Of a DNA stretch of 64,000 bases, positions 42,599 through 55,111 are shown piece by piece. Made by a program: the position numbers and the translations under genes. The number at the start of each line of letters is the position of its first letter. The first letter of the stretch is position 1. Below the pieces are notes generated by a model. The model did not search any database. It worked only from the letters and a program-made list of their open reading frames with translations, and was not told where the DNA came from. The stretch is from Ursus arctos (taxonomy: Eukaryota > Chordata > Mammalia > Carnivora > Ursidae). The DNA is taken from positions 80,312,917 to 80,376,916 of the forward strand of contig NW_026622874.1 of NCBI RefSeq assembly GCF_023065955.2, given 5' to 3'.

Positions 42599-45364
42599 GA
42601 AAGGTCATACTCCAAAGAGGTTTCCTCCTTTTGCAAGAGACTGGGAAATGCAGAAAAAGGCATGTTCTTTGCACAAAAGAGGTAGGAGGAGCAACAGTGA
42701 GAAAAGGAATGCAGGCCTGGTCCGGACATGTGGGGGAAAGCTGTCTCCCCAGATGTTTTCTCTTTCAATTTGGGAAGTATTTATGTTCTCGTGACCAGAT
42801 GGTGTCCAGGTCCAGTCAGGGTCTGGTGCCTTCTTTAAATGTGTCCCGTGGACCCAAGAGCCCATTCCCTGGGATTTGGCAGCACAAGGTTTGGTTAGCA
42901 GTATCCGATAAGGTCCTCTCAAGGGAGGTTGAAGAGAATCTCTGTGGAAGTGTCTTTCCCAAGAGAAAGAATCCCCAGCTTGCAGGGTGTGATGGTCAAG
43001 ATAATTATCCCCTGGGAGTGGACACTGAAAAGATTGCTCTGCTACAACAGTGTTCATTTTGATAGAAGCAACTAGATCTTTGCATTATTGAAATATATCC
43101 CCTTTTCTCAACTCCAGGTCAAAAGGGGGCAGAGGTCAAATGCATGGATATCCAGTGACTATCTCCAAGGTTGGGAGTCAGAGCTCCAAAGGGGATGGCC
43201 TTGAGATTTAGAAGAAGTATTGGCAATGCCTTTGGCCCAGGTCATTGGAAAGTCTCTGCAGATTTTGCCAATTGGGTCCCCAGTGTTGCCATTATGGTGT
43301 TGGACCAGTTGTGAGGTTAGGGGATAGTAATGTACAATGAAAGTATTGTAAAACCGGCCAAAGATCACAAACTCAGTGAAATGCCTGCACGGTAGAATGG
43401 GTTTTCTGGTCATTGTGGTGTTCAAGAGAGCTTTTCCCGGAGAGAGAATTTTTTCTAACAGGATTTTAGCCACAGAAGAGTCATTGGCCTTTCTACAAGG
43501 GAAAGCTTTGGTCCAGTGAGATAACATAGGCACATTGACTAACACAAACTTATTTCCATGAGATGAGAAAGTTGCATGAAATCCAGTTGCCAAATCTCAA
43601 ATGGTTCATTGAGCAGTCTAAAATGCCCAGGGGAGGTATGGATTTGTTTTCCAGGATCGTATTTTGGACAAGTGGGACAAGCAAGGTTGGCACTTTCTGC
43701 AGTCTTCTTAGCATTTCCCCACCAATACTGGTTCATCAACCCTATCAGTTTGTCAGTAGACCAATGGTTTAATATTTGTACAGTTGTCAGGAGTGGGAAT
43801 TTTAGAATTTTGGAGATGGCCATATTGTTATTTGATCCAAACCAGAATTCTCTCTTTTTATCAACTAGTCATCAGATTCCCAACATTGTTTCTCCTTGTC
43901 TGGGCCCTGTTGTTGGCCATGTCTGCTCAATTTTTCCCAATTGTCAGTTGGTAGGACATCCCTTCAGAACATGACAGAGGTCTGGCTCTCGGTGTCCTTT
44001 TGAGCAGCTTTTTTTGGGCAGAACTATAAGCCAGGTGGTTTCCTTTGGCCTCCAGAAAGTCAAGTGCAGAATATCCCTGGGACCTTAATAATAGCTAGAT
44101 CTGCAGGCAAAAGCATGGCATCTGATGAATTTTAGACCTAGCAGCCATTTTTAATCTCATCCCCATTGTAAGGAAGGAAACCTCGTTTCTTCCATAATAT
44201 TCCAAAACCATGAGCTAGCTATCCAAAGCATATACCGAGTATCACCTTACATGTTTGCAGTGCTGCCCTCGGCTACAATAGAAGCTGCCTTAAGGACACA
44301 GAACTCATCCTGCTGGGCTGAAGTAGCCAGAGGGAAAGGTGCTGCCTCAGTGTCCTCAAAGGGAGTTGTGGTAGCTTAGCTGGCGAGATATTTATCATTT
44401 TCCTCCTCTAAGTAAGAACCATCAGGAAAGCATGAAAAGTGTGCTTTGGTTAGAGCAATTTGCTGAAAATTGTCACAGGGAGTCAACAGGTGACCTGTCG
44501 GTGTGAAGTGGCTGTGGGGGGGTTTCATCTGTGAAGGAGGGGAGAAGGGTGGCTGGGTTGAGGCTTTTGGAACCAGAAAGAGTTATGTGAGGAGTGGTAC
44601 CAGGAGGATTTCATAGGAGGTGAGGTGACTGTCTGGAAAATGTTGAGTGTGAGGAGAGTTCAGAAGGGCTTCTACTACATGGGGTGCAGCGATGGTTAAA
44701 GGGGATGGTGTGATGAATTCTTCAGTGGCCTTATCCCAGAGGGCAGTGGCAGGAATGGCTCTGAGGCAGGCGGGTATCCCCCAGCCATAGCATCTACCTG
44801 TTGACTCTTATACCTTGTGGGATGATGGTGGTCCTTGTGTTTTGGGGTGAGCACTGCAAGGACATTCCCTTCCGTATCAGAGAGATGAAAAAGGGAAGTT
44901 GGTCATTAGGAGTTCCAAGGGCAGGGGCTAATGGTAGACTTTTGTTTAAAGTTTCAAAGCGGTGTCATCCCCCTCTTTCTGAATAATTGTGTTAGGTTTC
45001 TCATGTTTTAGTAAAATGTACAGCAGCTGAGCCTTAAAAGAGAAGTTTGGAATCCACTGTTGACAGTAGCTGGCCAGTCCAGGAAAGCCTGGTCATTGGT
45101 GCTTAGTTTTAGGTTGTGGGAAATTGAGGATGCCTTGAGTCTACCTGGATCCAGGTACTGTCCTTGTTCTGAGATCAGGTGACCTAAATACCTAAGCTGA
45201 GTTTGAGCAAACTGCAGTTTTTCTTTGGAGACTGCATGACCCTTTTAAGGCCAAAAGTTTTCCCAGGTGGATGCTGTCTTCCTGTGAAGAGGTGTGAGGA
45301 GGGGAGCAGAGATGCCAATCATCTACATATTGTAACAAAGGAGAGCCCACAGCACACTCACTAT
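42599..45364 (-). mobile_element. Endogenous retrovirus remnant (mirror)
   Basis: Mirror of 19672-22437 with the same breaks. Confidence 0.75.
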
Positions 45365-45365
45365 C

Positions 45366-45600
45366 ATGTGGTGGGCAAAATGGGTGAAGGGGAGAGGGAG
45401 ATATAGGCCTCCAGTAATGAAATGAGTAAGTCATGGGAATAAAAAGCAGAGCATAAGGAATACAGTCAATGATGGTTCGTAGTGATGTAATGGGATAGAC
45501 GGTAGCTGTACTTGTGGTGAATATAGCCTAATGTATAAAGTTATAGAATCACTAAGTTGTACACCTGAAACTAATGTAATATTGTGTGTCAACTGTAGTC
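45366..45600 (+). mobile_element. L1 3' UTR fragment (mirror)
   Basis: Mirror of 19436-19670. Confidence 0.75.
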
Positions 45601-45618
45601 AAAAAAAAAAAAAAAAGT

Positions 45619-45819
45619 TGGGGGGCGCCTGGGTGGCACAGTGGTTAAGCAACTGCCTTTGGCTCAGGGCGTGATCCCGGTGTTATGGGATCGAGCCCCA
45701 CATCAGGCTCCTCCGCTATGAGCCTGCTTCTTCCTCTCCCACTCCCCCTGCTTGTGTTCCCTCTCTCGCTGGCTGTCTCTATCTCTGTCAAATAAATAAA
45801 TAAAACCTTTAAAAAAAAA
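45619..45819 (+). mobile_element. Can-SINE 5 (mirror)
   Basis: Mirror of 19217-19417. Confidence 0.92.
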
Positions 45820-45820
45820 A

Positions 45821-46275
45821 GTTGGAAATGTGGGATCTATTTAGATCCTCAGGAGATTTAACTTCAAAGGGGCAGGTTTCAAGAGGTTTAGGAGAGGAGG
45901 AAGCAGAGAGAGCTTCAGAGGAAAAGGAAGGTTTGGTAAAAGGAAAAGAGGGAGAGAGGCCTTAGCAAAGTATTAACATCAAGGCAGTTGAGTCCCTAGA
46001 GGAATGTCACTCTGCCTGTTTCAAGGACTTGGGCTCTAGGAAGTAAGGAAATTTAACAATTTTTCTTCTGTCTTTGTTTCCCACATCAGATAAGAGTGTG
46101 GGAGCAGAGGAGATGAGAGGGTGCAGAGATAACAGAGGGAGATGGTGCTGGAGGTGGGGCCTGAGGTGTGGCCTGAGCACAATGTGGTTGCCTCCCCTCC
46201 TTAGACAAAGAAAGTGGGGGAGGAGAAGAAGAGGACTCAGAAGCCCTGTTTTGTCTCTTTAATTGTATGCTTGCA
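45821..46275 (-). pseudogene. Possible ERV gag-derived segment (mirror)
   Basis: Mirror of 18761-19215. Confidence 0.3.
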
Positions 46276-46278
46276 TCA

Positions 46279-46470
46279 TTTATTTAATTTTTTAAAATTA
46301 TTTATTTGACAGAGACAGAGCACAGGCAGGGAGAGTGGCAGGCAGAGGGAGAGGGAGAAGCAGGCTCCCCACTGAGCAGGGAGACTGATGGGGAACTCAG
46401 CTCAGGACCCTGGGATGAAGACCTGAGCAGAAGGCAGACTCTCACTTGACTGAGCCACCCCGTCGCCCCC
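46279..46470 (-). mobile_element. Can-SINE 4 (mirror)
   Basis: Mirror of 18566-18757. Confidence 0.88.
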
Positions 46471-46748
46471 TCATTTAGTTTACAAATTGTATTTGGAGAG
46501 ATGCAATTTTCGATTCTTGTTAGCATTTGGCAGCTTCCAAATACCTATTGTAATCGGTATCCTGTTTTGTCAATTTTAGAACCATGGCAGTCCATTCAGG
46601 TGTGAGAAAATTAAGGTTGGGATGATCAAAAGTTCCTCATCATGGCCATTGAAGTTGTCAATTATTTCAGGTTAGGTCAGTCCATTTATTTAAAAATATG
46701 CCTCCAGAGGGACCATAATTTGTTTTTTTTTTTTCTCATATTGCCCCC

Positions 46749-48364
46749 TTATTTTATTTTATTTTGTTTTATTTATTTTTTATTTTTTTTAATGATTTTT
46801 TATTATATTATGTTAGTCACCATAAGTACATCCCCGGTTTCCGATGTAAAGTTCGATGATTCGTTAGTTGCTTATAACCCCCAGTGCAACATGCAATATG
46901 TGCCCTCCTTACTACCCATCACCGGTCTATCCCATTCCCCCACCACCCTCCCCTGTGAGGCCCTCAGTTTGTTTCTCATAGTCCATAGTCTCTCATGTTT
47001 CATTCCCCCTTGTGATTACCCCCCTTTCTTTATCCCTTTCTTCCCCTAGCGATCATCCTAGTTCTTATGTTCCACAGATGAGAGAAATCATATGATAATT
47101 GTCTTTCTCTGCTTGACTTATTTCACTTAGCATTATCTGCTCCAGTGCCGTCCATGTTGCAGCAAATGTTGAGAACTCGTTCTTTCTGATAGCGGAGTAA
47201 TATTCCATTGTATATATGGACCACAACTTCTTAATCCAGTCATCTGTTGAAGGGCATCTCGGCTCCTTCCACGATTTAGCTATTGTGGACAATGCTGCTA
47301 TGAACATTGGGGTGCATATGGCCCTTCTCTTCACTACATCTGTATCTTTGTGGTAAACACCCAGTAGTGCAATGGCTGGATCATAGGGTAGCTCAATTTT
47401 GAACTTTTTAAGGGACCTCCACACTGTTTTCGGGAGTGGCTGTACCAACTTGCATTCCCACCAACAATGTAGGAGGGATCCCCTTTCTCCACATCCTCTC
47501 CAACAATTGTTGTTTCTTGCCTTGTCTATTTTTGCCATTCTAACTGGCGTAAGGTGGTATCTCAGTGTGGTTTTGATTTGAATTTCCCTGATGGCTAAGG
47601 ATTTTGAACATTTTTTCGTGTGTCTGTTAGCCATTTGTATGTCATCATTGGAAAAGTGTCTGTTCGTATCTTCTGCCCATTTTTTTATTTATTTGTTTCT
47701 CGTGTATTGAGTTTGAGAAGTTCTTTGTAGATCTTGGATACCAGTCTTTTATCTGTAGCATCATTTGCAGATATCTTCTCCCATTCCGTGGGCTGCCTCT
47801 TAGATTTTTTTGACTGTTTCCTTGGCTGTGCAGAAGCTTTTTATCTTGATGAAGTCCCATAAGTTCATTTTATCTTTTGTTTCTCCTGCCTTTGGAGATG
47901 TGTCATGAAAAAGTTTGCTTTGGCCGATGTCATAGAGGCTGCTGCCTATGTTCTCCTCTAGAATTCTGATGGATTCCTGTCTCACATCAAGGTCTTTTAT
48001 CCACTTGGAGTTTATGTTTGTGTATGGTGTGAGAGATTGGTCAAGTTTCATTCTTTTGTATGTAGCTGTCCAATTTTCCCAGCACCATTTATTGAAGAGA
48101 CTGTCTTTTTTCCACTGGATGTTTTTTCCTGCTATATCAAAGATTAGTTGCCCAAAGAGCCGAGGGTCCATTTCTGGGTTCTCTATTCTGTTCCATTGGT
48201 CTATGTGTCTGTTTTTGTGCCAGTACCATGCTGTCTTTGAATTCACAGCTTTGTAGTACCGCTCGAAATCCGGTATTGTGATGCCCCCAATTTGTTTTTC
48301 CTTTTCAGCAGTTCCTTGGAGATTTGGGGCCTTTTCTGGTTCCATACAAATTTAAAGACTATTT
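46749..48364 (-). mobile_element. Young L1 (mirror)
   Basis: Mirror of 16672-18287. The sense strand reads AAC GAG where the left arm has AAT GAT. Confidence 0.92.
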
Positions 48365-48445
48365 TTAAACATAAAACCATCCAGTGTCCCCATGGGTGAA
48401 ATGCCCTAAAGCATTTTGATGACTGGGATCCCATTTCTTATAAAA

Positions 48446-48791
48446 GAATTTCAAGGCCATCCTGTTTCCAGAAGGAATCATACCAAAGGCCAGCCCAGTT
48501 TCAGAGAGAACAGTTCAGTCCCAAACAGACCAGAGACTGAAGGCTAGTGCAGTTCCAACAGGCACAGTCCCAAAGGGAAGAGTGCAGTTGCAAAGGGGAA
48601 TAGGACCAAAGCCTACACAATTGCAACTGACAGAGTTCCCACTGGAAGGGTCTGCTTTTAAAAGGACTCAGATTGAGGGCTAGCCCAATTCCATTAGGAG
48701 CAGTCCCATTCCAGACAGGAATTAGACTAAAGACTGCACAGATCCTTCAGGAAGAATCTGAATCAGACCTGAAGGCCAAACAAGTACACTC
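48446..48791. repeat. Degenerate minisatellite (mirror)
   Basis: Mirror of 16245-16590. Confidence 0.65.
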
Positions 48792-48801
48792 AGGGGTGAT
48801 T

Positions 48802-48824
48802 AAAAAAAAAAAAAAAAAAAAAAA
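48802..48824. repeat. A23 homopolymer (mirror)
   Basis: Same length as the T tract at 16212-16234. Confidence 0.95.
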
Positions 48825-48919
48825 GACCATCAATAGATCCCAGGTAAAGCTTGGAGAGCTCAGACACAGGGTATGAAGCTTGAAATCTAGGAGAAAACTT
48901 GGCCTCAAAACCCCAGGTC

Positions 48920-49146
48920 AGAGGCACCTGGGTGTCAGTGAGTTAAGTGTCTGACTTGATTTCAGCTCAGGTCTTGATCTTAGGGTCCTGGGATTGAGCC
49001 CTGGGTTGGGCTTCCCCACTCAGCATGGAATCTGCAGGTGCGCGCTCTCTCTCTCTCTCTCTGTCTCTCTCTCCTCCCCCTCCTTCTACCTGTCCACTGG
49101 CTTTTGCTTTCTGTCTCAAAGAAAATAAATCTTAAAAAAAAAAATT
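48920..49146 (+). mobile_element. Can-SINE 3 (mirror)
   Basis: Mirror of 15890-16116. Confidence 0.85.
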
Positions 49147-49267
49147 ATCAGGAACACTTCTAAATATGGAGAAGATTGTACTAAGCAGAGTTTTTGAATC
49201 TGTTTTGGAAGAAAAAACATGTTATTTTTTTAATTTTTAATTTTTATTTTATTATTTTATTATACTA

Positions 49268-49465
49268 TTTTTTTTAAAAGATTTTATTTATTCATTTGAC
49301 AGAGAGAGAGACAGCCAGCGAGAGAGGGAACACAAGCAGGGCGAGTGGGAGAGGAAGAAGCAGGCTCATAGCGGAGGAGCCTGATGTGGGGCTCGATCCC
49401 ATAACGCCGGGATCATGCCCTGAGCCGAAGGCAGATGCGCAATGACTGAGCCACCCTGGCGCCCC
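49268..49465 (-). mobile_element. Can-SINE 2 (mirror)
   Basis: Mirror of 15571-15768. Confidence 0.92.
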
Positions 49466-49468
49466 TAT

Positions 49469-49581
49469 GATAATATTTTTTTATTATGTTAGTCACCATA
49501 CAGTACATCCCTGGTTTTTAGATGTAAAGCTCGATGATTCATTAGTTGCATATAACACCCAAAAATGGTGCTTGCATCCAC
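49469..49581 (-). mobile_element. L1 3'-end fragment (mirror)
   Basis: Mirror of 15455-15567. Confidence 0.8.
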
Positions 49582-49666
49582 CAATTCATACATTTCCAAT
49601 TTATTCACTTTTCTCTTTTGTTTATTTTCTAATTCACATATATTCATATATCTTCCTGTTTGTTTG

Positions 49667-49848
49667 TTTTTTTTTTTAAGATTTTGTTTATTCCTTAGGG
49701 AGAGAGAGTGTGAGCAGGAGGGAGAGGCAGAGGGAGAAACAGAGTCCCCATTGAGCTGGGAGCCCAATGCAGGACTCCATCCAGGACCCTGAGAGCATGA
49801 ACGGAGCCAAAAGCAGATGCTTAACTGACTGAGCCACCCAGGCACCCC
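49667..49848 (-). mobile_element. Can-SINE 1 (mirror)
   Basis: Mirror of 15188-15369. Confidence 0.9.
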
Positions 49849-50470
49849 TGTATCTTCCTAAGTTGTACATTCATAACACATACTGTCATGCCTCCTTCCT
49901 GTGACTTGTAAGACAAGAAGATAGGCCTTCTAAGGAGAATGCAGCTTTGTATAACTTCAGGATTTGTTGTTGTAGGTTATTACTAACTTTTTCCACACAG
50001 GTGAAAATATCTTCCCACATTGACTAGTCATTTAAAAAAGGAATGTATCTGTATCAGTGTGATGTCATTTCATCATAGTGTATTTCATTTGATATTTTAA
50101 CTATGTAGTAAATATAGGTATATTTTAGACATAAGACTCCCCCCCCCATTTCATTTAATTTGAAAAGAGGTATATATCCTATGTGTGCAATTTTAAGGTT
50201 TGCACATTTGAAATCATAAATGGAGACCTTTTGCGTATGAAATTAAGGTAATTTGCTGAATAAGATGCAAGGGGGCATAATCATTTGGGGGGAAGAAATA
50301 ATGGCTTATACTGCACAGACCTGCTATAGTTACTCAATTATATATCTGGATAGGGGCAATAATAGGACAATACCCCCATTTTTTTTTTCCAATTTATGAA
50401 TGATTTCAGAAACTAAATGTGTCACATTTTCATTCCAAGATAAAGAAATCAACAAATCTGTTGTGCCATT
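49849..50470. other. AT-rich spacer (mirror)
   Basis: Mirror of 14566-15187; nothing recognised. Confidence 0.5.
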
Positions 50471-53334
50471 ATTCTTTAAATTTTTTTTATTCATGTATAA
50501 GTAAGTGTTATATTAGTGTCAGGTGTGCAATATGATTCTACCACTGTATACATGACTCTGTGCTCATCACCATCAGTGTCCTCGTAATCCCCTTCATCTT
50601 TTTCACCCATCCCCCCACCCACCTCTCCTCTGTCAACCATCAGTTTGTTCTCTGTATTTAAGAGTCTGTTTGGATTCATCTTTTTTCTTTGTTTATTAAA
50701 TTCCAGATATGAGTGAAATCACATGGTATTTGTCTCTCTCTGACTTCTTTCGCTTGGCATTATATCTTCTAGATCCATCCATGTTGTTGCAAATGGCAAG
50801 ATCTCAACTTCTTTTTAATATCTGAGTAATGTTTTATTGAATATATACTACATCTTCTATATCCACTAATGTATGGACGGACACTTGGGTTGCCTCCGTA
50901 TCTTGGCTGTGGTAATAATGCCTCAGTTAATGTAGGGGTGCATCTCTCTTCTCAAATTAGTGTTTTCATTTACCTTGGGTAAATGCCCACTGTGGAATTA
51001 CTGGATTGTATGGTATTTAGAAATTTTGTGAGGAACCCACATCTTGTTTTCCGTAGTGGCTGTATCAGTTTGCATTCCCACCAGCAGTGCATGAGGGTAC
51101 CTTTTCCTCCAATCCTCAACAACACTTGTTATTTCTTGTGTTTTTTCTTCTACCCCTTATGATGTGTGTGAGATGATATCTTATTCTGATTTGAATTTCC
51201 CCCATGATTAGTGAAAGTAAGCATCTTTTCAGGTGTCTGTTGACCATCTGTATTTCTTTAGAGAGAAATGTCTATTCATGTCCTCTGCTTATTTTTAATT
51301 GGATACTTTGGGGTTTTTTTGGTGTGGCATTGTATAAGTTCTATATGTATTTTGGATATTAACTTCTTATTAGACACATCATTTGCAAACATCTCGCATT
51401 CAGTATATTGCCTTTGTGTTTTGTTGGTAGCTTCCTTCACTGAGCAAAAGTTAATATTTTGTTGTAATCCCAGTTAATTAATTTTGCTTTTGTGTCCCTT
51501 GCCAGAGGAGACCTAGCTTAGAAAATTGTTCCCATAGCTGATGTCAAAAAAATTACTGCATGTATTCTTTTAGGAATTTTATGGTTTCAGGTCTCACATG
51601 TGGGTCTTTAATCTATTTTGAGTCTATTTTTGTGGGTGGTGTAAGGAAGTGGTTGGTTTCATTGTTTTGTGGGTGGGCGTCCAGTTTTTCCAGCACCATT
51701 TGTTGAAGAGACAAGTCTTTTCCCCATTGTGTATTCTGGTCTCCTTTGTCATGGATGAATTGACCATATAAAGATGGGGTTATTTCTGGACTGTCCTATT
51801 CCATTGATCTGTGTATTCATTTTTGTGCCAGGTCATATTGTTTTGATTATTACAGAGTTATAGTATGTCTTGAAATCTGGAATTGTGATACCTCCAGTTT
51901 TGTTCTTTTTCAAGATTGTTTTGGTCATTCAGGGTCTTTGTGTTCTGTACAAATTTTAAGATTCTTTATTCTGGTTGAGTGAAAAACTGCTGTTGGTATT
52001 TTGATAGGGATTGCATTAAATCTGTGGGTTCCCTCAGGTGGCAGGGACATTTTAATATTGGTTCTCCCAATTGATGAACATGGAATTTGCTCATGGATTT
52101 GCTTCTGTCATCTTCAGTTTCTTTCGCCAGTGTTGGATAGCTTTCAGAGTACAGGCATTTCACCTCCTTGGTTCAGTTGATTGCTAGGTATTTTAAACTT
52201 TATGGTGCAACTGTCAACAGGACTGTTTTCTTAATTTTGGTTTCTACAACTTCATTAGGAGCATATACAAATGCAACATATATAAATTTTGTATCCTGAA
52301 GCTTTACTGAATTTATTGATTGCTTCTAGGAGTTTTTTTGGTAGAGTCTTTAGGGTTTTCTCTGTATAGTCTCATGTCATAGTCTCATGTCATCTACAGA
52401 TAGGGGAAAATTTTGTTTTTTTCATTACCAATATGAGTGCCTTTTATTTCTTCTTGTCTGATCGCTGTGTCTAGGACTCAGTAATATGTCGAGTAAATGT
52501 GGTGAGAGTGGACATGTTTGTCTTGCTCCTGAACCTAGAGTGAAAGCTCTCAGTTTTTCAGCACTGAGGGTGATGTTAGCCATGGGTTTTTCATAGCTGA
52601 CCTTTATTCTGTTGAGGTATGTTTCCTCTATTCCTACTTCGTTGAGCATTTTAATAATGAATAGATGTTGTCCTCGTTAAATGATTTTTCTTCATCTATT
52701 GACATGATCATATAGTTGTTTTTCTGTCTCTTGTTACTATGATCTGTCGCCTTGATTTGTGCATATTGACCCACCCTCGCATCCCTGGAAGAAATCCCAC
52801 TTGACCGGGGGGAATGGTTTTTGTTTTTTAATGCCCTGTTGGATTCAGTTTGCTAAAATTTTGTTGGGAATTTTTGCATCTAGTTTCATCAGAGATACTG
52901 GCCTTTAGTTTCCTTATTTTGTAGTGTGTTTATCTGGTTTGAGCATCAGGGTCATGCTGGCCTCATAGAATGAATTTGGAAGCTTATCCTTCTCTTCTGT
53001 ATTTTAGAATAGTTTGAGAAGAATAGGTATTAAATGTTCCTTAATTATTTGGTGGAATTCAGTTGTGAAACCATCCAGTCCTCATCTTTTGGATCAGAGG
53101 TTTTTGATTACTGATTCAATTTCATTGCTAGTAATTGGTCTGTTCCAATTTTCTGTTCTTCATTCCATTTTAGAAGCTTATATGTTTCTAGCAATTGATC
53201 AATTTCTTGTAGGTTGTCTTATTTGTTGGCAGATAAGTGTTCATAATGTTCTCTTATGATCCTATGTGTTCTTGTGATGTTGGTTGTTAATTCACCTCTT
53301 ACATTTTTGATTTTATTTATTTTTGTCCTCTCCT
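50471..53334 (-). mobile_element. Older L1 (mirror)
   Basis: Mirror of 11702-14565. Confidence 0.88.
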
Positions 53335-55066
53335 TTTTTTAAAAACATATATTTAAATTCATTTAATTAACATAGACGGTATCATTGGTTTCAGACTTAC
53401 AGGTCTGTCATTCATCAGTCTTATATTAACATCCAGTGCTCATTACATCACATGCCCTACTCAATGTCCATGACCCAATTACCCCATCCCTCCACCCCCC
53501 CTCCCCTCCAGCAAACCTCAGTCAGCTTCCTATGATTAAGAGTCTCTTACGGTTTGTTGCCCTCTCTAGTTTTGTCTTCTTTTAACCTCTTTCCTCTCTC
53601 CCCCTATGATCCTCTCTTTTGTTTCTTAAATTCCAAATACTAGTGAGATCATATGATAATTGTCTTTCTCTGATTGACTTTTTTTGCTCAGCATAATACC
53701 CTCTTTCAATCCACATCACTGTAAATGGCAAGATTTCACTTTTGATGGCTGCATAATATTCCATCTTAGCTATCTATCTATCTATGTATCTATCCATCTA
53801 TATATATCACGTCTTCTTTATCCATTCAATATGTGTCGATGGACATCTGGGCTCCTTTCATAGATAGTCTTTGTGGACATTGCTGGTATAAACACTGGTG
53901 CCCCTTCAGATCAGTACATTTGTATCTATGGGGTAAATACCCAGTAGTGCGATGGCTGAGTCATAGGGTAGCTCTATTTTCAATTTTTTGTGGAACCTCG
54001 GTACTGTTTTCCAGAGTGGCTGCACCAGCTTGCATTCCCACCAACAGTGGAAGAGAGCTCCCCTTTCTCCACATCCTTGCCAACATCTGTCGTGTCCTGA
54101 CTTGTTAATTTTAACCATTCTGACTGGTGTAAGGTGGTATCACATTGTGGTTTTGATTTGTATTTCCCTGATGCCAAGTGATGTGGAGCATTTTTTCATG
54201 TGTCTGTTGGCCGTTTGGATGTCTTCTTTGGAGAAATGTCTGTTCATGTCTTCTGCCCGTTTCTTGAGTGGATTACTTGTTCTTTGGGTGTTGAGTTTGA
54301 TAAGTTCTTTACAGATTGTGAATACTAGCCCTTTATCTGATATGTCATTTGCAAATATCTTCTCCTATTCTGTTGGTTGTCTTTTGGTTTTGTCAACTGT
54401 TTCATTTGCTGTGCAAAAGCTTTTTATCTTGATGCAGTCCCAATAGTTCATTTTTGCCTTTGCATCCCTTGCCTTTGGAAATGTGTCTAGCAAGAAGTTG
54501 CTGTGGCCGTGGTCACAGAGGTTACTGCCTGTGTCCTCCTCTAGGATTTTGATGGTTTCCTATCTCACATTTAGGTCTTTTATCCAGTTTTAGAATGGTA
54601 TAAGGAAATGGTCCACTTTCTTTCTTTTCTGCCTGTGGCTGTCCAATTTTCTCAATACCATTTGCTGAAAAGACTATCTTTTTTCCATTGGATATTCTTT
54701 CCTGCTTTGTCAAAGTTTAGTTGACCATATTGCTGAGGGTCCATTTCTGGGCTCTCTATTCTGTTCCATTGATTTATGTGTCTGTTTTTCTGCCAGTACC
54801 ATACTGTCTCGTTGACTACAGCTTTATAAGACAGCTTGAAGTCCGGAATTGTGATGCCACCAGCTTTGGTTTTCTTTTACAACATTCTTTTGGCTATTTG
54901 GGGTCTTTTCTGGTTCCATACAATTTTTAGGATTATTTCTTCTAGCTCTGTGAAAAAAGTTGATGGTATTTGATAGGGATTGCATTGAATGTAGAGATTG
55001 CTCTAGGTAGCATAAACATTTTAATAATATATGTTCTTCCAATCCATGATCATGGAACGTTTTCCC

Positions 55067-55067
<1 letters not shown>

Positions 55068-55110
<43 letters not shown>
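55068..55110 (-). repeat. (CA)n microsatellite (mirror)
   Basis: Appears as (GT)n on the plus strand, with the same length as 9926-9968. Confidence 0.95.
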
Positions 55111-55111
<1 letters not shown>

